Shown piece after piece: positions 35,440 through 46,777 of a DNA stretch of 64,000 nt. The stretch spans positions 33,075,346 to 33,139,345 of the forward strand of contig CM046350.1 in assembly GCA_025403435.1 (NCBI GenBank), written 5' to 3'. The position numbers were made by a program, and so were the translations under genes. Position 1 is the stretch's first letter; the number at the start of each line of letters is the position of its first letter. Below the pieces are notes generated by a model, which saw only the letters and a program-made list of their open reading frames with translations, ran no database searches and was not told the origin of the DNA. This DNA comes from Artocarpus heterophyllus (Eukaryota > Streptophyta > Magnoliopsida > Rosales > Moraceae).

Positions 35440-35545
35440 ATACACGGGCCGGCCTGTGACTAGATTTTTCTACACGGACTGGGCCCGTGATCGTTCAGTC
35501 CCCAGGGGTTCAACCGCTGGGTGACCCAAAAAAAAAAAAGAGAGC
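34927..35545 (+). repeat. Copia-3 leader module: long A-tracts alternating with GC-rich hairpins
   Basis: A-runs of 17 (34927-34943), 19 (35111-35129), 35 (35402-35436) and 12 (35528-35539) are interspersed with inverted repeats. Stems are 34995-35004/35012-35021 (10 bp, loop of 7), 35086-35094/35100-35108 (9 bp, loop of 5), 35206-35214/35219-35227 (9 bp, loop GTCT) and 35236-35242/35247-35253 (7 bp, loop GTCT). Two more are 35263-35273/35278-35288 (about 10 bp, loop GAAA) and 35341-35348/35355-35362 (8 bp). Imperfect stems also follow each of the last two A-runs. It lies between primer site and gag; reading frames here are artefacts. Confidence 0.82.
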
Positions 35546-36038
35546 AAATAAAGGGGGCTGGTTTAGGATCCGGGTAGGGTTCTCCCGACCCGGTCCAGCC
35601 CCGACCCTGTCAATGTTGACCTTGACCAAATTTTTTTTTTATTTTTAAATTTTGGTTAATTTTGGTACAATTTTAAATTCAAATATTGGTATTTTATATA
35701 TATTTTGAGATGAATTAATTGAAGCAACATGTCACCAAAGTGGCCTCTCTTGTGGAAATTAATTTGTTTTGAAATATAAAAGGTTGTGTTTATGTAACTT
35801 ATGTGAATATTGACCGGCCCAAATGAAGGTAATATTTGACAGAATTGCATGTACACCTGTGGTGATAAACACGTGATGATTATTCGGTTTTACATGTAAG
35901 CAATAAATCAGCCTAAAGGAAGATTTACTGTTTGACATGTTCTTATTATCAGTGTTTGATTACTACACCAAGATATCACTTACAAGTTAATATTTCTGTC
36001 CAAAGACTAAATATTAATGGAGTGCCCGATATCTTGAG

Positions 36039-38341
36039 ATGGGTTTACCTTTATTTAGATTTATTATTGTTAATTATGGATTCTTATGTGAGCTTGTTTT
36101 GGTTTTGTTTATTTTGTTCTCTGTTTTAGCTACTAGTTCTGCCTCTAATATTACTGCCAACATCAATTCAATTCCTATGCTGAATGGTAGCAACTTCAAA
36201 TCATGGCAAGAGAACCTCCTAATAGTTCTCGGAGTCATGGATCTCGACCTTGCGTTAAGGGTTCCTTCTCCCGCACCTCTTACAAATAAAAGTTCCTCTG
36301 ATCAAAAGAAGGACATGGAAAGGTGGGAGAAGTCAAATCGCATGTGTATGATGATCATGAAGAAGGCCATTCCAGAAGCATTCAAGGGCACTATATAGGA
36401 AACGATAAAGACAGCCAAAGAGTTCCTTGAGGACATTGATAAGAGATTTTCCAAAAATGAAAAGGCTGAAACAAGTACACTTTTGGCAAACCTTATCTCA
36501 ATGAGATACAAAAGTAAGGGGAACATTAGGGAGTACATCATGGAGATGTCTCATCTTGCTTCAAAATTAAGAGCACTTAAGCTTGACATTTCTGAGGACT
36601 TGCTAGTGCATTTAGTTCTTATATCTCTTCCTGCACATTTCAGTCAGTTTAAGGTGAGCTACAACTGCCAAAAGGAGACTTGGTCTCTTAATGAGCTCAT
36701 CTCACATTGTGTGCAAGAAGAGGAAAGGTTGAAGCAAGAAAAGATAGAAAGTGCTCACTTGGCTAATACTTCCAAGGACAAAGGGAAGAAAAGGAAGAAA
36801 GATAAGGAAGCTGCAGTTACGGCACCTCAAAAGAAGCAACAAAAGAGACCAGTTGATCCAGAAGGTACGGGTTGTTTCTTTTGTGGAGCTGCAGGACATA
36901 AGAAGAAGCATTGCACCAATTATCACGCTTGGCGTGCTAGAAAAGGTATGCTTCTTAATTTGGTTTGTTCTGAGGTTAATTTAACTTCGGTACCTGAACA
37001 CACTTGGTGGATGGATTCTGGTGCAACCACTCACATTAGTGTCTCTATGCAGGGATGCCTGAGATGCCGAAAGCCAACTGATGGTGAAAGATACATCTAA
37101 GTGGGCGATGACAAGAAAGTTGAAGTTGAAGCAATAGGAAAATTTAGATTATTGTTAAAGACTGGATTTTATTTGGATCTTGATGAAATTGTACCGTCTT
37201 TTAGACGAAATTTGATTTCTATTTCAGCTTTGGACAAATCTGATTATTCTTGTTCATTTGGAAATGGAAAATTTAGTTTGTTTCATGATTCAAAATTAGT
37301 TGGTTCCGGTTCTTTATCAGGTTACGATAATCTTTATTTACTTGATACAATTGCTTCATTTAATGAATCCTTGCAATTAAGTACACGAGGTATAAAGAGA
37401 AAATTAACCAATGAGAATTCAGCTGCGTTATGGCACAAGAGATTAGGTCATATCTCTAAAAGGAGAATAGGGAGACTTGTGTCAGACGAAATTCTCGACC
37501 CCTTAGACTTTACAGATTTTGATATTTGTGTTAACTGTATTAAGGGGAAACAAACCAATAAAAGGAGATTTGAAGCCAACAGGACTTTAGACGTCTTAGA
37601 ACTTATACATACAGACATTTATGGGCCATTCCCTACGGCTTCTTGGAATGGTCAACAATATTTTATAACGTTCATAGACGATTTTTCCAGATATGGCTAC
37701 ATATATCTCATTCATGAAAAGTCACAGTCGCTGGATGTATTCAAAAATTATAAGGCTGAAGTTGAAAATCAACTTAGCAAAAGGATTAAAAGCGTCAGAT
37801 CTGACCGAGGTGGTGAATACTACGGTAGATATGGCGGTTCAGGTGAACAACGTTCGAGACCGTTTGCTAAGTTCTTAGAGAAAAGCGTAATCGTCCCACG
37901 ATACACTATGCCAGATTCGTCCACTATGAATGGTGTTGCTGAAAGACGAAACAGGACACTAAAGGACATCGTGAGGAGTATGATTTCTCATTCTGCCTTA
38001 CCAGAATCACTCTGGGGAGAAGCACTTAAGACTACAGCATATATCCTTAACAGGGTTCCAACTAAACCAACTGCCAAAACCCCTTACGAACTTTGGACAG
38101 GCAAGAAGCCTAGTCTAAAGCATTTGCATGTTTGGGGATGTCCAGCTGAGGCAGGGCCTTATAGGCCTAATGAAAAGAAACTGGATTCAAGGACGGTTAG
38201 TTGTTATTTTATTGGATACTCTGAAAGATCCAGGGGGTACAAGTTTTATGATCCCACGACCAAATCGATATTTGAGACGGGAAATGCTAGGTTCTTTGAG
38301 GATGTCGAGTTTGTGGGGAGAGATATGGTTAGGGACTTTAT
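36039..38341 (+). pseudogene. Copia-3 gag, protease and integrase (frame 1)
   Basis: One frame runs from ATG 36039, broken by TAG 36396-36398 and TAA 37098-37100. The first about 30 residues are hydrophobic and probably not original. Recognisable Gag begins at ATSSASNITANINS near 36129, just after a splice-acceptor-like TTGTTCTCTGTTTTAG. The zinc knuckle CFFCGAAGHKKKHC is at 36873-36914, protease WWMDSGATTH near 37010, the pre-integrase HKRLGHIS near 37435, and integrase with HTDIYGP, SDRGGEY and [10 protein letters not shown] (all three catalytic acids present). At about 38341 a frameshift in a T-rich run moves the reading to the next frame. Confidence 0.87.
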
Positions 38342-40183
38342 TTTGAAAAGGAATATGTTGATATTCTCACAGCTGTTATTGACATTGATCAGGTTTCTAC
38401 TCCTGACATCGTTCAAGAAGCAGACCCAAATCAAGACAATGTCGGAGAACCTCCCATTCCAAAAATTGTTCCAAAAGAACAAACTTAACCACCTCAAGAA
38501 CCTATGCCATTAAGGAGATCCACTAGAGAAAGGAGAAGTGCGATGCCAGATGATTACATTGTATTTCTCCAAGAATATGAGTATGACATTGGAATGGTGG
38601 AAGATGATCCAATCAACTTCCGTCAAGCCATGGAAAGTTCTAGATCTCAAGAGTGGATTGATGCCATGAATGAAGAGATAAAGTCTATGAAAGACAATGA
38701 CGTTTGGGATCTTGTCCCATTGCCTGAAGGTGCAAAGCCCATTAGTTGCAAATGGATATTTAAGACCAAAAGGGATTCGAAAGGCAATGTGGAGAGGTAT
38801 AAGGCTCGTCTTGTCGCTAAAGGCTTTACACAGAAAGAAGGCATTGATTATAAAGAGACTTTCTCTCCGGTTTCTTTGAAAGACTCTTTTAGGATTATAA
38901 TGGCATTAGTGGCACATTTTCATCTTGAGCTTTATCAGATGGATGTTAAGACTGCGTTCCTCAATGGTGACATTGATGAAACAATCTATATGGTGCAACC
39001 GAAAAACTTTGTGTCAGGAGATGCAAAGAAGATGGTTTACAAATTAAAAAAATCTATCTATGGGCTCAAGCAAGCTTCTCGTCAAAGGTATTACAAATTT
39101 CATCAGGTTATCATTTCGTTCGGTTTTGAGATGAATTTGGTCGATGATTGTATATACCACAAATTCAGTGGGAGTAAGTATATTTTTCTGGTTTTATATG
39201 TCGATGACATTTTGCTTGCTAGCAACGATATAGGCTTGTTGCACGAAACCAAGAGATTTCTATCAAAGAAATTTGAGATGAAGGATCTTGGTGACGCCTC
39301 TTTTGTGTTGGGTATACAGATACACCGGGATCGCTCTCGGGGTATTTTAGGATTATCACAAAAGGGCTATATCGAAAAGATTCTTAAGAGATATGGCATG
39401 CAGGATTGTAAACTAGGTGATACCCCTGTGGCTAAGGGAGACAAGTTTAGTCTCAATCAGTGCCCTAAGAATGATTTTGAGGTTAAGGAAATGCAGAAGA
39501 TTCCTTATGCGTCAGTAGTAGGGAGTCTAATGTATGCTCAGGTTTGTACGCGTCCGGATATTGCATATGTTATAGGGATGTTGGGCAGGTACTTAAGCAA
39601 TACTGGAAAGGATCACTGGGTAGCAGCCAAATGAGTCTTGAGGTATTTTCAGAGAACAAAGGATTACATGCTCACGTATCGGAGGTCAGAACAGCTTGAA
39701 ATCATTGGGTATACTGACTCTAATTTTGCTGGATGCCAAGATAGTATGAAATCTACATCGGGCTATGTCTACCTTATGGCTGGAGGTGTTGTCTCTTGGA
39801 AGAGTGCTAAACAGTCTCTTATAGCATCTTCTACAATGGCGGCAGAGTTCATAGCGTGTTATAAGGCGTCCAATCATGGAATATGGCTGTGAAATTTTAT
39901 CACAGGGCTGCGTATAGTGGACAGTATTCAAAGACCACTCAAGATATTTTGTGACAATAAGTCAGCAGTTTTGTATTCCAACAACAACAGGAGCTCGACG
40001 AAGTCAAAGCATATAGAGATCAAGTTCCTAGTTGTGAAAGAAGGAGTTCATAGTGGACAATTGTCTATAGAGCACATCGGCACAAACTCCATGATTGCGG
40101 ATCCGCTTACTAAGGGATTGCCACCCAAAATGTTTCATGAGCACACTGCTCGTATGGGTGTCATATCATTTCAGGATATTTAG
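38342..40183 (+). pseudogene. Copia-3 reverse transcriptase and RNase H (frame 2)
   Basis: This continues the same polyprotein after the frameshift. TAA at 38486-38488 (CAA to TAA) interrupts the linker, after which [17 protein letters not shown] and RT follow without a break to 39634. RT motifs are [27 protein letters not shown] and the catalytic YVDDILLASND near 39199. TGA at 39632-39634 and 39890-39892 each stand where the family has Arg, consistent with CGA to TGA. RNase H follows (GYTDSNFAG, then SSTMAAEF, FCDNKSAV, KHIEIKF), ending at 40181-40183. With so few lesions this element died recently. Confidence 0.88.
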
Positions 40184-40600
40184 TTTTAGTGGGAGTTTGT
40201 AATTTTAAATGCTCTTATGATATAGACATTTTTCAGTTATTTCAGTTTATGGATATTTTAAGGTTATTTTCTACAGAAATAAAGTTTTCAGTTTATTCAC
40301 ACTCTGATTTTGGTATGGTTTGATCTCACTAAGGTTTTAAGGTGGACCAATTGAAAATAGGCATGTTAAGATCACATTGCATGAAATTTTCATGCTACAC
40401 ATCCATGCTTGATCTTGTCATTAGTTGTATTGGTATATGTGATCATTGATGGGTCTAGTTACGACATATGTAACGAAGGTCGCTTTGGTCCTATATTGAT
40501 ATGGTTAATGGACAAGATTGTTGAGGTGCATAAGGTTTTGATAGCAAAATTCATGATCTCATAAGGTATAATACACATTTATAAAGTTTCATATATAGCC

Positions 40601-40612
40601 CAAGTGGGAGAT
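40601..40612 (+). other. Polypurine tract of Copia-3
   Basis: CAAGTGGGAGAT directly abuts the 3' LTR start TGTTGGATC. Confidence 0.88.
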
Positions 40613-41075
40613 TGTTGGATCAAATCCAATTATGGACCAATATATTAAATAAATGTGAATTAAAGGCTATCAATAAGGTTGCCTAATTAAAAGTTATCAA
40701 TTTGAGTTTTGGGCTTTTAATGCATCATTAAGTGTGGGCCTCCTATGTGTAGAGACCAAAATATAATTACTAATTTTATGATGGGCTAAATTGGTAATTA
40801 AGGATAATTGCTAGGGTTTAGCAATCATATAAAGGGGTTGTGGTCCCCAAGTCAGTACGTATATTATTTTTCTGTTACCCATCTACAGAGAGATTACAGA
40901 GCATTCTGATAGGGAGGATTTACGTACCAGACTTGGAAGATCCTCAACCAAAAGACTCAAGAATCACATTCAATCTATGGATTCAGGTTAGCTTCCGCAT
41001 CTTATTAATATTCATGATGATTTGACATGAACGATCCTAGATGATGATAGTTTTCATCACAATTTTATTCTAACA
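40613..41075 (+). repeat. 3' LTR of Copia-3 (463 bp)
   Basis: It has the same ends as the 5' LTR, plus a 7-base insertion near 40714 relative to it. Similarity stops at 41075, where unrelated DNA (TTTTCCCCC) begins. Confidence 0.92.
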
Positions 41076-42018
41076 TTTTCCCCCTTTGAAATGAATATAT
41101 TCTTGTCATTGTAACGAAAAAAATGCTTCCAGAGCAATGCCATGTTTGATATACCTAGTCATAAAGGAACGTCAAGAGATTCTTTAATCACCTTTGTTCT
41201 AGATTAAAGGTAAAGCATATGCAGATTTTCCACGGTGCCGATTTCACACTACTAGATCTGATGAGCCATTTTATTTCCTTTCGCGCTTTCACTTCATTCC
41301 TTTTGACTAATAAATATGAACCATGACATTCATGTAAATAATTATAAATCATGAAAGAAATATCAAATTCAGGTTAATGTAAAGTATAAGCCAGCCTTTT
41401 CAAGTAAAATGGAATTCCTGATCCCAGTAGATTGCCAAGGGTGTCAAGGGGCCGCGGGGCGTAAAAATCACTAATCTCTTTTATCATTATCATCATCATT
41501 ATCATTAAAAAAAAAAAGTAAAATCAATTTCTTGGAATAACATTACAAAAGGGGAACAATTCTCTATTAGATCAAATACAAGAAAGCATCTAAAACTTGA
41601 AATAAAACTTGTTCACTAAAATATATTAATTTAATTGAAGTTGAGATCAGTCAATTTAGGACTAACATTAATCCTCATCGAGTGCTTTCCCATTGTCTTT
41701 AGAAAGTAATTAATGATTTTATTATTAATTAATTGCATTTTAAAGAAGAATAACAAAATACAACAAATTAACAAAGTGAAGAAAATGAATTGCGCACATA
41801 CATTCAATCATACCAAATACGCATATATGAATAGTTCAATTTATTCACCAAAATGTATACATATATATATAGTCATTCAATTAAAATACTGGAACAAAGT
41901 AAATAATTAGAATGCTACAGTGGTGTTAATGATTCCTGCCCATACATTACAACACCCAAAATCTTTTTTTTTTTTTTAATTTCATGCCCTCAAAAGAGAA
42001 AACTATATAATATACTAA
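41076..42018. other. Intergenic DNA downstream of the VQ gene
   Basis: No transposon coding sequence. An ATC/ATT microsatellite lies at about 41484-41508. This is the 3' flank of the minus-strand VQ gene, so its 3' UTR and poly(A) site should lie in the right end. Confidence 0.5.
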
Positions 42019-42576
42019 TCACTCGAAAATGAGTCCTGAATGTGCGAATTCATAATTTTCCTCCGGGACAAAGCCGTTGGAGGTTGGATTGAAGAGGAGT
42101 TCAGAACTAGTGATGGTGTTGTTACAAAGAGGCGAGTAGTACGTACTTTGGTGGTCTTGTGATCCCATACAGTAGTAATTGTTTTCTTGTAAATTATAAG
42201 AATGTTGTTGCTGCGGTTGATTCTGTGGTACTGCCTCCATCTCTGGCCGAGAGTAATCGTGATAATTGCGGAGTGGTTCGACGATCGGGGTTGCATTTTT
42301 GAGTCCAAAGTTCAAGTTGACAGGGCCTTTTTGGTTGGCAAGTGAAATATTGGGACAGCCAGTGAACTTCTGAACCAAGGCTCGGAAGTTGTTGGCGTTG
42401 GCGTTGAGTAGGGTCGTCGGGGTCTTCTTCGAAGCCCTCGATCGTCTCCGAATTGGCTTCGACGGAGTACTAGAATCAATGGCGTGAGATTGATCGGGAT
42501 TGAGGGTGGTTTGTTGGTAATAGTAGTGTAGCCACTCATTGTTAGAATTAGTACTTGTCAGGGTTTCTTGACTCAT
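42019..42576 (-). CDS. VQ-motif protein (185 aa), candidate WRKY cofactor
   Basis: VQ proteins are plant nuclear cofactors that bind WRKY transcription factors and tune defence and stress genes. The core FRALVQKFTG (residues 64-73) fits FxxxVQxxTG exactly. A basic stretch PIRRRSRASKK (41-51) is a likely nuclear signal. The C-terminal half is Asn/Gln/Tyr-rich and probably disordered. I start at ATG 42574-42576; the frame stays open 10 codons upstream, but the only start-like codon there (42604-42606) is GTG. It is intronless, as most VQ genes are. A GA-repeat lies just upstream in the 5' UTR and W-boxes lie in the promoter. It looks intact and is the only clear host gene here. The exact VQ subgroup is not assigned. 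Confidence 0.92.
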   Translation of the reverse strand: MSQETLTSTNSNNEWLHYYYQQTTLNPDQSHAIDSSTPSKPIRRRSRASKKTPTTLLNANANNFRALVQKFTGCPNISLANQKGPVNLNFGLKNATPIVEPLRNYHDYSRPEMEAVPQNQPQQQHSYNLQENNYYCMGSQDHQSTYYSPLCNNTITSSELLFNPTSNGFVPEENYEFAHSGLIFE

Positions 42577-42606
42577 ATTGTGGTAATTTTGAGTGAGCAA
42601 GATCAC

Positions 42607-42920
42607 CCTCTCTCTCTCTCTAGATTAATTTTGTGAATTAAGAAACAAGATATGGAACGGCTGTAAGGTATTTGTAGTGGCTTGAAACTCTTCCGGTCAA
42701 AGTAAGACAAGTCTATAGTATTGACCGTTGATTAGTAACCCTGGGGGGGAAGCTAAAGAACGTTATTGTGGGTTTTGCAAGCTTCCAGGAAATTACATCT
42801 GTCAACGTCAATGACATCATGACATGAAGATCTGAAGTTTTGTATGACCTTTCAAAATTCGGACTCTTTGGAGAGTCCCTGGTTCTGAGGTGGGGTCTTG
42901 GAAATTTCTTGGTCAAAAAA
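42607..42920 (-). promoter_or_regulatory. Promoter and 5' UTR of the VQ gene with W-box cluster
   Basis: The WRKY-binding core TTGACC occurs at 42695-42700 (minus), 42721-42726 (plus) and 42911-42916 (minus). TTGAC occurs twice more at 42801-42811 next to a TGACG (as-1-like) word. A TATA-like CTACAAATACC is near 42668-42678 on the minus strand. A GA repeat at about 42608-42622 would lie in the 5' UTR. These are sequence matches only. Confidence 0.5.
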
Positions 42921-43090
42921 TTGTTAAAAACAAGAGATAAAGATATAGTTGGGGAAAACAAAGTATTTGGACATGCACTTTTGTGCTTAATTCTCCTGAT
43001 TTACACCCACCAAACCTACAAATATACTTTTTTTTGCTAGCTAGTAAACGCATTTTGTAGTAGACTATTATTCATATTGCGATTCTTGAC

Positions 43091-43564
43091 GTAATGGCTG
43101 ATGTTACAAGCTTATCTAAGAACAAAGAGTTCAAACCAAAAACTTGGTTTAACACGTATTCGTTGAGTGGCAAATTGATTTAAACTAATAACAGTGTAAA
43201 GTTTTATATATTAAAGTGTAAATTAAAAGGTTGTTACAGTATAAAAATTCTCACATGTTATAATTTTTTGAATCAATTTTTTGTTTGAACTGGTTTACCA
43301 AATATTTTATAAAGCAATTTAATTTTTTCCATAATGGCTTATGTTACAAGCTTATCTAGGAACAATGAATTCAAACCAAAGACTTGGGTTTAAAACGTAT
43401 TCGCTGAGTGGCAAATCTATTTAAACCAATGACAGTGTGAAGTTTTATATATTATAGTGTAAATCAAAAGGTTGTTACAGTATTAAAACTCTCATATATT
43501 ATAGTTTTTTGAATCAATTTTTTCGTTTAAACTGGTTTACAAAATATTTTATAAAGCAATTTAA
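43091..43564. repeat. 240-bp tandem duplication
   Basis: TAATGGCTGATGTTACAAGC at 43092 recurs as TAATGGCTTATGTTACAAGC at 43332. The two units stay alignable through ATATTTTATAAAGCAATTTAA with scattered differences. Non-coding. Confidence 0.88.
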
Positions 43565-46140
43565 AGTTTGTAAGAGAAAATATTGTAGTAACTTAGGTTC
43601 GGGCTCAATTTTCAAACACAGTAACCTCAATTACCTAAATTAATAGACAATGTTGTCCATCCATTCATGTCTGTCTAGCTCAATTACAAAAGACATTGAC
43701 CAGGCCATTAAATTCTGACTAGATCAAAATATATATATATATATAACTAATTTTCTCACATGAGTTCTCAAAAAAAAAAATCATCAATTGAGTGTCGAAT
43801 TTGTGATTTTAGCATTTTAATTAGCTTAAATATCTTGTTCTAACGATAGCTGGTTTTGTTTACACCTATGGATAGAAATACGCATTTTACAAAAACATGT
43901 GAAGTTCGCATTCAAAAGTGTTGAGCTGGCATTGACCAAGCTGAAAGTGACTTGGTAGAGTCGGTAAACTTCATTGTTAAATAACAAGTTACAAATATCT
44001 TATAATATGTTTGAAATTAAACTCACATGCTTAATTAGGAATAATCGCACAGCTTATATACTAGTACGAAATTTTTCTAAACTTAGATAAGCTTGGCTAC
44101 TTTTTGTCAAAAACTACCATGAGTCGCGCTAACCTAGCATAGATGTACTAGTAATTTTTGATGATATCGGTTATTCTTTATTATTTTTAATTAAAAATTA
44201 ATATAAGCCGCTTCAATTTTACTATTTTGTTTTGAATAATATGCTAACTATAAAATTTAGCATTTGAGTAGAAAATTACTCGTCAATCAATGTTGGCTTG
44301 AAGGTTTAATTACTGTCAATTTTAATCGGTCGATGACAAGAAAAATTTTGAGACATTTTCATTTAAGCAAAAATGGTCTTGAATACATATGTGCTCAAGA
44401 TATCTAAGAAGCGCTCGTTAGAGGCATATAAATACTACAAAATATAACGGAAAAAATTTAGACATGAGTTATGTCTAAATTTTGATTGCAACTTGCAATT
44501 TAATTCAAGTTTTTTCCTTTAAAACTAGTCTAAGGATTACAATATCAATAATGAAAAAAACAAACATTTATTATTTATTCTTTTAATGAACAAACATAGG
44601 CCTGTACAATAAGTATATTATACTAAATATATATATATTTACGGACGTGCAATATACTATACTCTTTTGACCCAGTTAAGGGGCATTGCATACTTGTCAA
44701 ATCCTTTGAACAACTTATTACAATTAAAATAATAATAATAATAATAATGGCACCTTTGCGTACACTTTCAAGTTCCATGTTGTCTTTTCCGCTCCCAAAA
44801 AGTGGAAATCAAACACATCATTATCTTTACGAACTAGAAATTTTGGGTCCCACTCCCGCCATCTTTCATTTGTAAATAATGGGTATCTTGTCTTTCACGC
44901 AATAAAAATAGCAAGCTGGTTTGTGTATACTTGGAATGACAAAAGTAGGTTTCACGAAGATTAATACAGTATTTAGCTTTTCTAACCAATAAATAATATA
45001 AAACGACTAATAATTATGATAAGAAAATTAACAATTTTTACAATAAAAATTTTTATAAGATATAATATTTTTAACCAATTTTAGTTTTAATTATACTTAT
45101 TAAACATCTTATAATGTTGCTATTCGGAAATGGTAGACCTGGGCATGGCTATATGTATAAGAACGTTCTCCAAATTACGAAGGGTTGAAGCTAAAAAACA
45201 CACAAGTATCTTGTATAATCCAACAAAGCAATGTGATGAACAAGTTGAAAAATTAACGAAAACAAAAACACACAATTCACAATTTCATTCGATAACAAGT
45301 CCACTTAAGTGTCCAATAAATAATTTGATTACGACCCTCCTTGTGTCTTTTTTTTCTTTTTTCTTGTGTTCTCTAATTATTCTGCACCTTTTTCATCTTG
45401 ATTATTTCCTTTTAAAAGTAAAAGCCTTTCAACTTTAGAATTTTTAGGTTTTTTTTTTTGGTGTTTAGTGTGTAATGATCCGTTTGAAAATAATGTTTTT
45501 TAACGATTTTTTTATTTAAATTTGAAAGTTGATTAGGATTGTATGATATGATTCTTGGAGTGTTTGAGGTAAGAATTATAATTTACTATTAGGATCTTTG
45601 GGAGCATTAGAATTAAGGTTTTAACCATTAAATAACATAAAATTTTTACATACTATAATAAAAAATAAAAAATTATCATAATATAAAACGTTTATATAAT
45701 ATAATATTTTAAAAAAAAAAAACTCTAACTATAATTCTATCTAATTTCACAACGTTTTTTTTTTTTTTTTGCTCTAACATGCGCTGTCATCAAAAAGTTT
45801 TCAAACGCGATGTACGGTTAGTGGCGGTAGTTGGTGTGAACGCCCGAACAGAATACAAGTCTACAGTTGCTGACTGGGACGTATTATCAACTGTAGCTGA
45901 CGGTGACTAAGAGTTCTAAAAAGTTAAAGCTGGGTCAAAGAGTCGCATTTTCAAACAATTTTATGAGATTGTAGAAAAAAGAAAAGTTCGCCGTAACATT
46001 AGGGTATCTATGACCAAGCTCATTTACTTTGTTCAATGTTTGCCTTGTATAAGAGGATCTGGATTGCCACATTATCTGGTCGAATAAGATAATATATAAC
46101 AAAATTAATTAAAACTAAAATTTTTTCAGTTTGAATGAAA
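43565..46140. other. AT-rich intergenic DNA
   Basis: There is a TA microsatellite near 43732 and an AAT repeat at about 44729-44748. The reading frame 45130-45438 has no recognisable domain and AT-driven composition; I do not call it. 45780-45920 is GC-richer (CTACAGTTGCTGAC and its near inverse), perhaps a small repeat. Confidence 0.45.
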
Positions 46141-46255
46141 GTTACCACAGGCTTTTTTATTTGCCTCAACCCAACCTCAATGCCAGATTTGTTAATAGTT
46201 ACCACAGGCTTTTAAGTATTTACCTCAACCCAACCTCAATGCCAGATTTGTTGAT
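46141..46255. repeat. 57-bp tandem duplication
   Basis: GTTACCACAGGCTTTT starts at 46141 and again at 46198. Both units end in CCCAACCTCAATGCCAGATT followed by TGTT. Near-identical, so recent. Confidence 0.9.
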
Positions 46256-46728
46256 ATTTTATCTAAATTCAATTGGATTTTGAAATTAGAATTTTCGTTT
46301 TGAAACTTTAGGAAGTGGTACAAAGAAAATTTGCTCATGTGAAACCAGAATTTTTTTAAACCTTTACAAAATATTATTTATGAAATTTGTGTGTGCGCTG
46401 CCGATCCTATGCGAATATCTATTCCATTAAATTAATAAACTGTTGAGAAAATGAGTTGAATTATAAAAATATTTTTTGCTATAGCAATTTAAATTTTAAA
46501 GGGGAAAAACAACTATTCTAAAATAAATTTGAATCAGAATGTAACAGCATTTAAATCACAAATATAGTTCTCAGGTTTCTTAACAAGTTATGCTGAGTTC
46601 AAGAAGAGACTTTTAAAGGAGCAAAATAAACAATTTCCATCAAGCATTACCAATCCCGTTTTAATAACTAAACATGCTTCAAATATATAGGTTTATAATA
46701 TTAAGATAGATGCCTTTAAAATATATGA

Positions 46729-46777
46729 TGTTTTTATAATAAACATCTTTATAAATAAATAAATTGAATTGTATACT
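46729..46777 (+). repeat. Family X LTR copy C, left piece
   Basis: It shares the block CTTTATAAATAAATAAATTG with the start of copy B. It stops at ATACT (46773-46777), where the solo LTR begins, and the family resumes at 63182. Confidence 0.55.

Larger units (their letters stand above)
34156..41075 (+). mobile_element. Copia-3: fairly young Ty1/copia retrotransposon (6.9 kb)
   Basis: It has short LTRs (456 and 463 bp) that differ by roughly 14 substitutions and three small indels by eye. A primer site, a long structured leader, gag-pol in two frames, and a polypurine tract lie between. The flanks TTTCC (34151-34155) and TTTTC (41076-41080) are a near-perfect five-base target duplication. It belongs to a different family from Copia-1 and Copia-2. 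Lineage is not assigned. Confidence 0.9.

Noticed and set aside
34964..35524. Arginine/lysine-rich frames in the Copia-3 leader
   Set aside because: Created by A-tracts and GC hairpins; poly-Lys runs come from the homopolymers.
42604..42606. Upstream start for the VQ gene
   Set aside because: The codon is GTG; the first ATG in frame is 42574-42576.
45130..45438. 102-codon frame in AT-rich DNA
   Set aside because: No domain, AT-driven composition; a hydrophobic tail alone is not enough.
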